Positions 1-12,037 of a stretch of 64,000 bases of DNA are shown one piece after another. The DNA comes from Tubulanus polymorphus (lineage: Eukaryota > Nemertea > Palaeonemertea > Tubulaniformes > Tubulanidae), in contig NC_134026.1 in the NCBI RefSeq assembly GCF_964204645.1, positions 7,068,001-7,132,000 on the forward strand, in the 5' to 3' direction. The number at the start of each line of letters is the position of its first letter. The first letter of the stretch is position 1. The notes beneath the pieces are model-generated. The model had not been told where the DNA came from and did not search any database. It worked only from the letters and a program-made list of their open reading frames with translations. A program made the translations under genes and the position numbers.

Positions 1-345
1 TCTATCGCTACATCGCTTCCTTTCATTGCCACTAGGCGTCTCACAATCACGGGCTTGCTTATTACTACATCGGTTTTTCTGATTATCAAAAGGTGTCTCA
101 CTATCTCGGCTCTGTCTATTCCGCTTCTCATGACTGCCACTAGGTGTCTCACAATCTCGGGCTTGTTTATCACTATATCGGTTTCGGGTTTGTTTATCAC
201 TATATTGGTTTCGCTGATTGCCAATAGGGGTCTCACCATCACGGCTCTGTCTATGTGTCTCACTATCTCGAGCTAGTTTATAACTACACCGGTTCTCCTT
301 ATTGCCACTTGGTGTCTCACAATCTCGGCTCTGTCCTTGCCGGTT
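1..345 (-). repeat. in-frame imperfect repeats in RNF25 C-terminal tail
   Basis: On the minus strand the last RNF25 exon encodes at least five degenerate units of about 19 residues that begin RD(C/S/G)ET and continue PSGN, then an Asn/Arg/Cys-rich stretch ending in SDKQA-like residues. The DNA repeat is visible on the plus strand as recurrent ggtgtctcacaatctcgg-type blocks. The frame stays open throughout, which argues that the tail is translated. Confidence 0.75.
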
Positions 346-3300
346 CTCCTGTCTGTCACTAGGTGTCTCTTTCCTCCTAAAACCACGATCATTCCGGCTG
401 TAACATTTTTCCCGGTTGCTGTAGTAGTCATTCTTGCGTCTGTTACCGTGGTAATCATTGCGCCTGTATTGTTCCGATGATTTTGATCGCGTTTTACTGT
501 GATCTGGATTCTCGGGAATATCGACGTCAGGAAGAGGTACAGCAATCGACACCGTATCACCGTCCTTAAAAACATACAAAATCTTAGAAAATAAGACAGA
601 CATATTTTCAAAATTAAAATGTTTTTTAATCTGATGAAAAAAAACCCCTATTACCTGAACTAAGAACTTGTTGCTCTCTTCTTCCACGTCAATGATACCA
701 CCGCGTGATTTCTGTTTCGCGTATAGTTCGGCCATTTTTTTCTGCATTGCTACAATATCGTTGCTAGGTTGATATATCAGATCGTCGGCCGCTGGTTCGC
801 TGCTCGTCGGATTATCAAGAATTTCTTCTACGCACGACGTGATTGGTTGACGGCATGTCGGACAAAGAACCTAAATTTATAATTAAATTGAGTAACACGT
901 AAATTAAAAGATTCTTTTGAGAAATGTGACTGCACTCGTGGTGACTTAAGTTACCTTGGTTATCTAAACTAAACTAACTAAACATTTACTTCTTTAACAG
1001 AGAGAGAGAGAGGGATATGGAAAATTTGATGGCGAGGGACAGAAGAGAGAGAGGGACAGATGGAGGGAGAGGAGAGTGATGGAGAAAAGGCGAGGGAGAG
1101 AAGAGAGAGGGACACATAGAGAAGAGAGAGATGGAGAATAGAGAGGAAGGTGAAAAGGAAAAGTGGGATGATATCAAAACGAACCTGTTTAGTTTTCTCT
1201 TGTTGTTTATGAGGTAGAATTTGTAGATGATTTTCATCATCATCATCATCGGTATTAAGTAAACAGAACGTCACGTATCTCTGTAGACAGTGTTTATGTA
1301 GATAGTGATAACAGGGAGTCTTCGTGAATTCCGAATCAGAGTGAAAATGTTCCAGACAAACGACGCACGGACAATGAGGAATATTACTGTCGGTTAACAA
1401 TTCTTTAGATATCTACAATTCAAACATATGACGTACATCATTTACACCAGTATACGTATATTAATTAGACAATAATCAATCTGCACCTTGGAACCTTCAC
1501 CACTTCATACATTCATCATTCATCATTAGTATAAAGGATTGATGAACAGTTTTGAGAATTTACTGACAAAATGTCTAATGTCTGGTTGGACTCCGTGTCT
1601 GCTGCTTGAGGTTGTGAACACATGCGAGTGTTTGGGCGAACAGTTTTTGAAAGTGTGCTCAAAAAACGAATTTTTAGTGTTTGTAGTTTATTTTCAATTA
1701 AAAATGTCTAAGGTGAAGACGTACTGACCACATGTGAAATAAGGACGAACAGTTTTTGAAAGCGCACTGATAAAATGTCTAATGTTTGGTATTTCAAGTT
1801 GATATTCAATCGAAAATGTTTCAGGTGAAGTTCTGAACACATGTGGGTGAAGTGTTGACGATCAGTTTTTTGAAAGTTTGCTGTCAAAATGTCTAAGTTT
1901 GGGTTTTTGTAGTTCACTTTCAATTAAACTCATGATGGTGAATGGTGAACCCATTTGAAGTGTGGATGATCACAAATTGGTATAGAGGTGATAAACTGTT
2001 GAATGTTTGATTGAGCGCAGGGTCCAGGCTAAGAGCATACACACTTCAGACAGCAGATTAAATTGAAAGATTCTAATCAAATTTTACCTCAATCAATTCA
2101 TATAACATCGGGTTCCCTCGACTATTCACAGCATGTTCATACAGTCTCCTGTGTAAACTGAAACAACAACAAAATCGCTATGAAATAAAAAGACAGTTTG
2201 TAAGGAAGATTTAACACAATTCACTTCTTACCCAATAATCTCTTCATCAGCCAAACCCCTCGGGTTCTTAATTTCAATTCCTGGTAATTCATTAGGATAC
2301 TGAAATACAAAAATATTTCTCAGATAATTATTGTTTTAGTGAAAGTGGACCCTATGTAAAACTGTCACTGCCATATGACAATTGAAACTGCATCTGTTAT
2401 CAATAATCATGCTTATTCAATTAACCAACTTTTGAGCAACTGACCCCGACTACTAAATTCTAGTTACCTGTTGATTTAATGTTAATACTAAAGTTAAACA
2501 GACATATTGCTTGTCAGGATCATCTGCTGTAGCTGGATGCAACAACACAGAAACTATATCTGGAAAACCGCTGAAAGAGGGTATAAAATATAAACATCTT
2601 AAATCAGTGAATTCATGAGACTTTGAGATTAACTGCAGTTTAGGAGTCATCCCCTAAGGCAATAGTTTTAGGTCAGCCGCTAATGTTACTTCAAGGATCA
2701 GTTTTATCCATATTGGACATTCATCACCAGTATAAACAACACCCAGGGTCTAGTCTTCCAAAAGATTGAAACCAGGTAAGTAGCCTCTAATAATCACAGG
2801 GGCTCATATTTGAAGTTTGGAGCTGAATAGTAGCTTAGGTCATTTAGTCCCAGGATCCTTCTACAGTGGACCTTGTTTTAACGACTTTGGGTATTAACGA
2901 TCGACACCCAACATAGGAAAATTTCAATACTTTAGATACTAGCGAATAATTTATATACTAACGAACAGATTAACTGTTATAACAAACAGATTTTCTGGTA
3001 CTCTGGAAATTTGTTGTTGCGCTGTGAGCAGTCATCCTAATTACCGAGATCAGCGTATTTACCGAGATCAACTGATATCGACCGAATTAAACCAAAGATT
3101 TTGAGTTTTTTCTACTTGAAACTAGACCCTCAACTGAACTGCGGTGGTTCTGATATTGATAAACATTCTCACCTGGTTTCAGATCGTGTTATAGTTAACT
3201 CGTGAATGTAAATAGCTTCCAACAACTGTAATTCCTCTTCTAGTGCTGAACTGAAAATAAATCAAATCGAATTCAATAAATACTGAACAATTTTAAGGTG

Positions 3301-3473
3301 AAATTCTTTTAAGTTTAACAATTGATCGTTAATGAAACCAGAATAAAACACTAGAACGATACAAACACTTCATCGGACAGGTCATACTGTGAACTGTTAT
3401 ATGTTTTGTCGGTCTCAATATCAGATTTTTCGTTCGGCTTTTCAGGGAGAGTGGAACTAGCGGCCGTGGCCAT
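1..3473 (-). CDS. RNF25: RNF25-like E3 ubiquitin ligase (RWD + RING), 3' end outside window
   Basis: Eight exons were joined on the minus strand: 3367-3473, 3173-3250, 2468-2570, 2232-2299, 2088-2157, 1185-1412, 655-870 and 1-592. All introns are GT-AG and the phases are continuous. The first four coding blocks give an RWD domain (motifs LLEAIYIHEL, LHPATADD, KNPRGLADEE). The RING follows, with CVVC, TPCYHYLHKHC and, one exon later, CPTC. A conserved RGGIID motif comes after it. The order and motifs match vertebrate RNF25 (AO7), a ubiquitin ligase that uses UbcH5-type E2 enzymes. The start is the ATG at 3473, which gives a short Ser/Lys/Glu-rich leader before the RWD. The last exon is a basic RS/RD-rich tail made of imperfect repeats around RDxETPSGN, open to the window edge. 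Its acceptor could alternatively be at 564; both choices keep frame. Family identity is very likely; the extreme N-terminal splice is less sure. Confidence 0.9.
1003..1165. repeat. GA-rich polypurine tract in RNF25 intron
   Basis: An almost uninterrupted purine strand (gagagag, gggagagg blocks) lies just downstream, on the minus strand, of the donor of the RING exon. It creates spurious Ser/Pro/Leu-rich open frames on the minus strand. Confidence 0.85.
1540..1967. repeat. four diverged tandem units of about 110 bp in RNF25 intron
   Basis: Units start near 1540, 1637, 1746 and 1859, each with a variant of gaacagtttttgaaag followed by caaaatgtctaa and, later, gaacacatgtg. Unit length is about 97-113 bp and the copies are well diverged, so the array is old. 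Confidence 0.75.
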
Positions 3474-4327
3474 TTTGGAAATCTGCGGCGACATACGAGG
3501 GTGGCTCCGACTGTCACATGCCAGAGACTGAACGGCTGACTACGAACATTCGGCATCGCGCGTTTTCGATAGAAGTCCAATTTCAAATCAACTGCCATAG
3601 ACATGACATGGAGAGCTACGGTGAACAAATATCATCACTCTGACCACAAAAAAGTACTAACCGGACGATTAAAAATTTCCCTAAGAACAATGGCACGGCC
3701 GGGGTGCCCGTGGCGGCCGCAGCACTAGCGGAGAGGAGCCGTAAAATCCGCAATAGATCCCATGGGCCCCGGGCCCAGTTTCAGGAAATCGATTTAATGT
3801 CTTCATTAATTCGCTTTTTAAAATCGTTACCAGAGCGAGTGCCCGTGCCCGTGCCACTTAGGATTTCATTTTTACCGGCATGGAATCGTGTGGTTGCTTT
3901 TATTGGATCTATGGGCTTTGTTACGTGAACAAAATAAATCTTGAAAATAAAATAGATCTTGAAAATAAACAACAGATTACAAAGTTGAACTGATCAGCAG
4001 GATTCAATTGAATTCTTCCGTTGTTGCACCAGTTGGTTTTTCGCCCTGACATGTGCGTGAATTGTTAGGCTTCAGTTATTATGTACACCGAGGGAGTGTG
4101 AACAAATACGTACTGTGCAACTACAGTGAAACCGCATCGGGCCGCCCGACCCGGAGGATAGCGGTCAGTCAAAGGTAATTAAATCAATCATTACATAAAA
4201 CGGGCTTCGAATCACTAATTTCATTACCACCTCAACCACACGCCGGCCAAATTGTATGACTTCGGGTCCCAAATCTGACCGCGAATATCTTGTAATCGTT
4301 TCAATTTAGGTTGGAAGAATCGCAAGA
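3474..4327. other. divergent spacer between RNF25 and the PHYHIP-like gene
   Basis: The spacer holds the putative RNF25 promoter side, with a short CpG/GC-rich patch at about 3690-3780 (gcggccgc, gggccccggg). A fragment near 3771-3890 resembles the GGGCCCAGTTTC-type dispersed repeats seen elsewhere in the window. A good acceptor (caatttag) at about 4309 may end a 5'UTR intron of the downstream gene. No convincing coding exon is seen. Confidence 0.5.
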
Positions 4328-5388
4328 ATGGATAGATATAGCACCAGAAGATCGTCAAAATCGAATTACATTCGATCCAAATTAGAATTGAATATTCAAC
4401 ATATGAATTCACGAGAAATCGAAATATTTTGGAAAATCATCCCCTACAACAGTGACAACAATGAAGAACACGTAGATTGTTTCAGTCTGGATGTGACGAA
4501 TATTACTGCCGATTTTAAACGATACAGTTTTAATGATATCACTAATGATACCGTCCGTTTTAGAATCCCGTCTCTGACCCCCGGATGCAGATATAGAATG
4601 AGATTACGAGCTTTGAAACAGACAAGCAACCCGGGTGATTCAAATCCGAACACTAACAGGGCTCTATTCGTGAGCAACGCTCTACATATCGATGCGGTCT
4701 ATAACATCCGAGAACTGACCTGTCTGATGGAGAAAGCTTTGCGTTACATAGCACGAAATAAAAACTCTTGCGGCACCGCCGAATTTCGACGATGTGAATT
4801 TCTGTATCGGAACAAATCTGACGAATATTTCAGTAAAATTCGACTCGATTCGGATGGAATTATGCGCCCCTATATAAAAGATGGCAATGGCGACCCAGCG
4901 TCGCCGATAAATAATCGCGTAGACGGGTTGTTTTTTGCGACTTGGGTCGACCCGAAAACAGGTCAACCACCGCTGATTTCTCCATACGGCGAGCTCCGTT
5001 TACATATCCCGGCTTCTAGACTTTTCAAAACTAGCTGCAATCTATATTTCGCAGATTTCTATTGCGTTTTCCAAGACCACTTTATCATATCAGTTCTAAA
5101 AGTGGAAGCCGAGCCGATGAATTCTGTTCCACAAACCTCATTCGGCTGAATCTCGACGATAATGACTTTCTCTATTGGGATGCTAGGGTTGAAAGTCTAA
5201 TGGTAACTAGGGCGATTTCTGTTGAAGTAATGTACACTGAAGATGTGGATATTACTGAAGAATTGGGACATGGAGGTTTTTTTCGTAGTACCACGTTAGA
5301 ACTACATTCGGCGGCGTCCCATCATAAGCAACCTTCCTGCACTAGTTGTAATATCTATACGAATACAAATGAAGGCTCTTTGATTTAG
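4328..5388 (+). CDS. PHYHIP: PHYHIP/PHYHIPL-like protein (FN3 domain) with one frame break
   Basis: Conceptually one uninterrupted exon. Residues about 10-115 form a fibronectin-III-like domain. The rest matches the conserved C-terminal region of phytanoyl-CoA hydroxylase-interacting proteins: FLYRNKSDEYF, PYIKDGNGD, TGQPP, SPYGELR, LYFADFYC, then EVMYTEDVDI and the terminal PSCTSCNI. The first frame ends at 5149, but homology leaves it at the AAAA run (5098-5101) and resumes in the frame one base back, ending at 5388. No GT-AG intron fits there. The break is either an assembly error (one missing A) or a real frameshift that would cost the last ~95 residues. Joined length would be ~353 aa, normal for the family. 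An in-frame TAG directly precedes the ATG region, which also fits an acceptor at 4309. Function in vertebrates is poorly defined, with interaction with PHYH and neuronal proteins reported. Confidence 0.82.
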
Positions 5389-6223
5389 AAAAGCAGGCCT
5401 CTGCCTAGGGAGGGGGTGTGCGGGGTTGGGTGCGAACGAAAATGTATTAGATTACTAATGTTTCATCAGTGACATTCGCTTTGTTATATAAGATTTTTAC
5501 TAAGATTGGCCAGAAATGCATCTAAAACGCTTCAAATAAATATGTTTAACAATTTTTCTAGGGGGGATTCAAACCCCCGTAGAGTGCTTCGCGCCCGCGG
5601 CGCGCGGATCGCCAGGGACCGTCGCCAAATAAGTTACGCGTTTCGCAGCCACCCAGAGCCACTCATTTACGATTAAGACGGGTATTTTGGATTGAAATCG
5701 TGACGGATTTAATCAAATTAAAAATAAATAATGGAAACGGGTTTAATGTAAGTGTAAGAATGATTATTGAAAAATGTTATAATCGAAAGTTGTAAGACTT
5801 ATGTTTATTGTAGTCGTTCATTGTATTTTGTTGAAAATTCAACGTAATTCTATCTGCATTTATGAAAATAAAATCTATTTTTTTTAGAAGAAAAATATAT
5901 TTCTTTCTAAATTAATCTTGCTGTTTGTTAGGGTTTTGACTTCTGACTCGCGAGCTCGCGATTCGCGCCTCAACAACTTTCGACCAATGAACGCGCACTG
6001 CCGTTGGGGTTCGAGTCCTATAATTCAAAAATATTTTCTATGAATTGAATAGAAATGAATTGAATTGAAATAGAAATGAATTGTACGATTACCTATACTT
6101 TTAAATAGTTTTTGCTGTTGTGAAATACATCATTTTTACTAACGGCATCCTACTTCTTCAAGGATGCTTGTTCGGGGATATCCAGAAGTTACTGGGTTAA
6201 TTGGGATCATGTGACATTTCAAG
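5389..6223. other. spacer between PHYHIP-like gene and PLBD2
   Basis: AATAAA at about 5866 is a candidate polyadenylation signal for the upstream gene. At 5560-5620 a block with ggattcaaacccccg and a GC-rich stretch resembles the sequence at 44120-44170, so it is probably a dispersed repeat. A ggttcgagtcc motif at about 6008 looks like an isolated tRNA B-box. No gene is seen. Confidence 0.5.
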
Positions 6224-9200
6224 ATGGCGGCCTCCATGGAATTGACGTTTCTGTTTCTACTGTGTTGTTTTTCTCTGAAAATAGCCGCATCAACTCGTCA
6301 CGGATCCGTTGTTTTAGTTAAGAACGGTGTAAATGGAGACTATGGTTTGAAGTATTATGATCGATACGTTGCCGGCGCGGCAGCAGTTGGAAATTTTACT
6401 GATGATATCAATAAAACCGGGTAAGATTTATCTTTTTATTTTATCTTGGTGAGGTGTAGCGTTGTGATCAGGTGATATTGATCATCAGCTGACGCACAAA
6501 CCGTGCCGTATCAGCTGATAGTTCTCATACTATCTTATTTGATGTCATCGTCACAATCAGATATTTTATTTCACAATAGTCTATCAAATTTCATTTGTTT
6601 CAGCACGAACATTCTATCAAAGGGGTTAGCATACCCGTAACCTTTAATAAAAACTATATCCATGCATGTGACGATAATGTGTGGAGTGTCCTACAATGAT
6701 AAAAATAATACAAAAGATATGTAGAAAAAATAATATAAAGTTTGAAAAAATCTTTTTGAGCTTTGCCTAGTATATTACCCAACAAATGGATACTGCTACA
6801 GTTCTCTAGAGTTACAACATTATTGGAAATAAACGCATTTTAACCCACAAAGAAACCTAAGTGTGAGCCGTCTTACTGGGTCCTGAACATCAAAACAAAC
6901 ACAATAAGATTGCTGATGATAAGCTTTAATAAAATTCCTTTCCTCATAGTGTATTTAAGTTGGGGGCCAGGGTCGTATATCCTCCTATGATGCAGTACAA
7001 GATCTGTAGCGGAGTGTGTGATAAGCAGTGATGCTGAGAGATTTGAGTCCTGCTGGCTGCTTTGAGTGTGCGGGCAACACTCAAAGGATCCCATTGTGAG
7101 CTTAAGTGAGGAATTGGGAAACGAAGTCTTGGAAACGAAGATCTAATAAAGCAAAAACAAATATTTTCGGATTGTGATTCACTTTTGGAAGCTGCATTCT
7201 GTTTGAATATGTGTTATTTTTGTATGATTTTTAAGGTGGTCATTTTTGGATATATCGACGGACGCTGGCGCCGATGATATGACGCAAGCTTACAGCGCTG
7301 GAGTTCTCGAGTCTCACTTAACGCGTATCAGAATCGCTCAACACTGGAACAATACAATGAGAGATTACTGTAAGAAGCCGTACACCGGTTACTGCACTCG
7401 TCTACAGTCATTCCTCATCAATAATACCAACTGGATTCAACAACAAATCAAACAGAATCAAAACGATTCGTTTTGGCATCAGGTAGAATTAGAGGTTTAC
7501 GGTATTCTTAAAAAATCGATATGTGAAACTTCATAAATATGATGAATTTATTGTTAGCTCATTTCCAAACTTGTCAATTAAGTTTGACTATCATCAGAAA
7601 GTTAGTTCATTTCCAATGTTTTCTAACTGTTGAGTTAATTCTTAACCTAGAACCGGGACTCAGTTCCACATTTCTTGGTAAAGAGTTGATTGTATAGAGT
7701 AAGATAATTCCATTTCAAATGTTTCAACTTTTAACCGACAGAAATGTGGAACTGGATCCTCTATCACAGATGTTTTGTAATTGATTAATTGAATCTCTGA
7801 ATTTCAGATAGCTTTGATTTATTCTCAAATCAACGGAATCATTGATGGATTCATGAATAAAACAGGGAAACCACGAACTACTATTGATGATCCTTTGGGT
7901 CTGTTGTAAGTGATTATTTCAATTTCAGATCGAGATTTGGTTTCAATAGCAAAGTTACTGTCTAGATATTAAGAAATAATCACAATTGATAGAAACTTTA
8001 ATTCAAGTTTCATTGATATTTTAACATTTTGAAAATGGCCCATTGAGTATTTGAATGAAAACTGTAGATTTAGATTTAATTTTCTCATGAATAAAGATTT
8101 ATATTTTACAGTCTATTCTATATTGGGGGAGACACTGAAGACTTGGAACCTGCTTTGAAGAAACCGAATTTGAAGCGAATTCTAGGATCTGGATCGTGTT
8201 CGGCATTGATTAAATTACTTCCTGGAAACAGTGATCTATTAGTAGCACAGGATACATGGAACGGTTATGAGAGTATGCTGAGAATTATTAAACGATATCA
8301 TTTCTCATATAGATTAAACTCAGATCCCAGTAAGTGAAAAAAAAACATCTATTCATTGCAGAGATTTATACATATCATGAGTTTTTACGTTGAGAACATG
8401 TTAATCAGATCCGGGAATTTTCATAGATCTGTGTTTGACTGTATAGTTAAAATGAACAGGATTCAGTTTCAAGGTCCTAGGTTTAATTTGACCATGGACT
8501 CATTGCTTTTCCAAGAGTCCATGATTTGACTAGTTCATTACCAATGTTTTAACTCTAGAGTCAAAGTTTGATTGACGACTGTGTAATTGGAACCTTCATA
8601 TTGTTTTGTTTGACAGAATCTGGATCAGTTGCGTCAAAGATGATTTCATTTTCAAGTTATCCTGGAGCAGTTTTCTCAGGAGATGATTTCTATATCACAG
8701 ATGCTGGATTGGTGAGTACCTGTAACTACCATTAAACAGGGACTCTTCCAACTTCCACAGTTTAACTGGAGCCACTTCCACAGTTAAACTGGATCCACTC
8801 CCACGGTTTAACTGGTTCCACTTCCACAGTTCAACTAGATCCACTTCCACAGTTTAACTCGATCAACTTCCACAGTTAAACTGAATCTGTCGAGTTCACT
8901 AGGCTTGAATTAGATGAAGGGCGGAGGGGGTATCAAACTTGTACTAGATGAACCCTTACCATAATTGTAATTAGGGCCTACCATTAGTGGGAATTAAGAG
9001 ATATTGTGAAATGTCCCCTAGTGTTCGCCAGTCATTGAAACTGGAGAGTCAGTTATCACCAGCACTCAGTGTGAATCTTACTATGTTTAACGTAAAACAT
9101 CACTAAAAGCTTTATCTTCAGGGAGGTCTCGTAGCTATGGAAACTGGGAATATTTCGATCAATTTTATTTTTAAGGTCACGCAGGAGACGACGAATGGCA

Positions 9201-12037
9201 ACAATAACGACAAACTTTGGTCGAAAATCACTCCGAATTCGGTTCTCGAAAATTTTCGAAGTATGGCTGCGAATCGTTTGGGAAATTCGGGAAAGACTTG
9301 GGTTTCTACGTTTTCTCGTTATAACAGTGGCACGTACGTATACCCCACACGATTTCAAGGTCGTTTATTTCTGCGGATGTTTTATTGCAGATGGAATGTT
9401 ATTTTCATCAATTATATGTTTCAGGTATAATAACCAGTGGATGATTGTTGATTATAAATTATTCACACCACAGGAACAAACGCTTAAACCGGGGCTGCTT
9501 TATGTCGCTGAACAAATACCGTAAGCTTGTTTGAAATTTCTGCTGTAGAAGCTTTAAAGTTTAGATAGGTGAATTTCAAATGTTTGCCTGTGAACTGAAG
9601 AACTCTTTCAACCATCAGAAAGATTTTAAATCCATTACCACAGTTTAGTGGGTGTGTTATATGCCAAAAATAGGGTGTTGACTTCATGTCATGATACAAA
9701 GGTCCCCTTTGGCATGGAGTTCCTGTCACCTTAGGGTGATTGGAAAAAGTTAATGAAAAGACAATATGAAGCTCGCCCTTAACATTTGAAATGGGGCAAT
9801 TTCAAAAAATGGCCACCACTGCTGTTACTGAAAATCACATTTTCAACCAGAATTAGCATTGGTTAAAGTTTGACTGGAGGCTTTTAGAGCATTTGAAATC
9901 AACGAAATTGAACCGTATTAGAACCTAATGCAGTTAAACTTCGTTGTACTGTTCTCTGGTTAAGTTAGACTTTCGAATTGAAATTAGTTCAATTCCTATG
10001 TTTTGATAAGTTTCTTTATATGAATAATGCTAATTTTAGGGGTAAAATCACCAGTGGAGATTTGACTAAAGTTCTCAAACAACAGACATACTGGGCCAGT
10101 TATAATATTCCGTAAGTTTAATGTCTAACAGTTTTTATACTGTTATCATTTTATATTGATTTTTTCACATATTCTTTTTCACTAATATAGAATGTATGTA
10201 TGTATCTGAATAACATACAATGTATCTTCCAGAGTTGCAAACTGTTACTGATGTTCAGTATTTTGTTACTATTTTGTCATCCGAAATACTGATTTGATTT
10301 GTTTTATGTATACAGGAATATGAAAGATGTTACTGAGGGCCTTGAAATTGATTACCAATTACTTTGAAAATTTTCTTTCATATTTCAATAAAATTTTACT
10401 GAAAATGAAAATTCAATTTGTTACTGATAGAACTTTTCAGAGGATTATAGCCCTTTCTCTTGATGTATTTTGATAATTTTTCAGTTATTTCACCGACATC
10501 TTTAAAGAAAGTGGCTATCCTCGGATGGCCTGGAAGTATGGTGAATGGTTCACTCATGAAGGTTCACCTAGAGCTAAGATATTTAAACGTGACCATGTTA
10601 AAGTTACTGATTTGACTTCAATGACTACGTTAATGAGGTAAAAACAACTTTCAATTTCATATTGATAAAGTAATAAACAAATCGACAAGATACTCAAAAA
10701 GTACCAAAATCTTGCTTAGAATTACAGCGCGTTAGCCTTGGAGGGACCAATAAATTCTCTATCCGAGGTACAGAATTGCAGAGCAGTTGGAGCATGGATG
10801 GGTCATTATTACGATGAATTTGATTAAGAACATAAGTAATATTTTCCTGGGCACGTGATTATCCAAGGCAATCAGCTCCAGGGTAAAACACAGTATACTG
10901 TTTTATGCAACTGTAACTTTGTACGTTTTGTATATTTCAGATATAACGATTTTAAGAATGATCCATTGTCTAAGTGTAAATGTAATCCACCGTATTCAGC
11001 AGAGAATGCTATATCAGCTCGTAGTGATTTAAACCCAGCGAATGGAACCTATCCATTCGGTGCTTTAGGTCATCGTAAACACGGTGGAACTGATATGAAG
11101 GTTTGTTTTAGCCGTTTTCTCATCTTTCCTGGATCTTCAACTACTGGTTACACAGTTGTCAGTATGTTTACACAACTCAAAGTTCTACAGTTCTTTTTTA
11201 AATTTGACATCTCCTTGAGCTAAGAGTTTATACAAAATTTCAACCATACCCTAATAGTCGTCAGAAAAACTGATTTCGCTGCTTATAGTTTCCTTGTTCT
11301 GGATTGGATGTGAAATATTATATTTTGTTTTGGCATTGATATTCTTGAAGATGACTATTGGCAGGAAACGTTGAATAAACTACTAGCTCAAGGAAACGGT
11401 GTGCAGGGATTTTACATGATAGTTTACTTCTGTTGCTTAATAATGATATTAATCTTGGAGCTCAGTCTGATTACTCCAATTATTGATAAACGCTTATAAA
11501 GCTCTTGTTTCTCATGATGCTGTGAAGTTTTATAGAGATCTTGCATGCAACGTCATAGTTTGTTTGCCAACCAGTGTTGGAGACCTTCCATACATAACAA
11601 CAAAAAATAATCAGGGGATTCATAAGCTTTGAGGGTCTGTCATGTTAATTACTTATTGCGACGTGTTTATGGAAAAAGCAGTTGGCTGCAAGATCTCTTA
11701 ACAAACGTTTGAACTGGCTGATGTGGTGAATATCTCGTAGAGTGTGATCGATGTTGCTCCAAAGGGAAGCGGCTTTTGCAGGAAATGAGCCTTAATGTAA
11801 TAAGGTTGAAATGAAATGCTTGTTGATATTCATGATATTCAATTGTTTTGTATATTTTAGTTAACATCGTACAGTTTGTCGAAGAAGATGCGTTTTCTAT
11901 CGGTTTGTGGCCCAACTAGCGACACACAACCTCCGTTCCAATGGAGTAAATCGGATTATAAAGCCGTACCGCACGAAGGACACCCGGACCTGTTTAAATT
12001 TCCTCCTGTTCTACATGATTGGGCCACGGCTCCTTAA
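6224..12037 (+). CDS. PLBD2: PLBD2-like phospholipase B-like protein (lysosomal Ntn-hydrolase fold)
   Basis: Eleven exons: 6224-6420, 7236-7482, 7808-7905, 8112-8329, 8617-8711, 9122-9333, 9425-9520, 10040-10111, 10485-10637, 10941-11100 and 11861-12037. All are GT-AG with matching phases, giving 574 aa. Residues 1-22 are a signal peptide. The motif GSGSCSALIKLLP contains Cys210, the family nucleophile exposed after self-cleavage. Later blocks are YNNQWMIVDYK, QTYWASYNIP, SPRAKIF, NAISARSDLNPANG and HGG; the combination fits PLBD2 better than PLBD1. Several NxT/S sequons fit a glycosylated lysosomal protein. PLBD proteins are assigned as lysosomal amidase/phospholipase B-like hydrolases, with substrate still debated. 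The start is the only ATG giving a signal peptide; exon 6 begins with GGA GGT, a two-residue insertion relative to vertebrates as I recall them. AATAAA at 13257 is one possible end of a long 3'UTR. Confidence 0.93.
8740..8995 (+). repeat. dispersed repeat with internal ~24-bp tandem units (copy 1)
   Basis: The first part is a short array of actggatccacttccacag-like units. It runs into a unique block (gagttcactaggcttgaatt, agggcggagggggtatc, aacttgtactagatgaaccc). The whole unit occurs in reverse orientation at about 31985-32240. It lies in PLBD2 intron 5. Confidence 0.8.
11230..11430. mobile_element. degenerate fold-back (MITE-like) element in PLBD2 intron 10
   Basis: It carries the family signatures aagatgactattgg, aaacgttgaataaacta, ctagctcaaggaaac and gtgcagggattttaca. 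One arm is poorly preserved compared with the perfect copy at 57015-57226. Confidence 0.6.

Noticed and set aside
978-1250. Ser/Leu/Pro-rich minus-strand extension of the RING exon
   Set aside because: It reads through the donor at 1184 into the GA-rich intron; homology resumes in the exon ending at 870.
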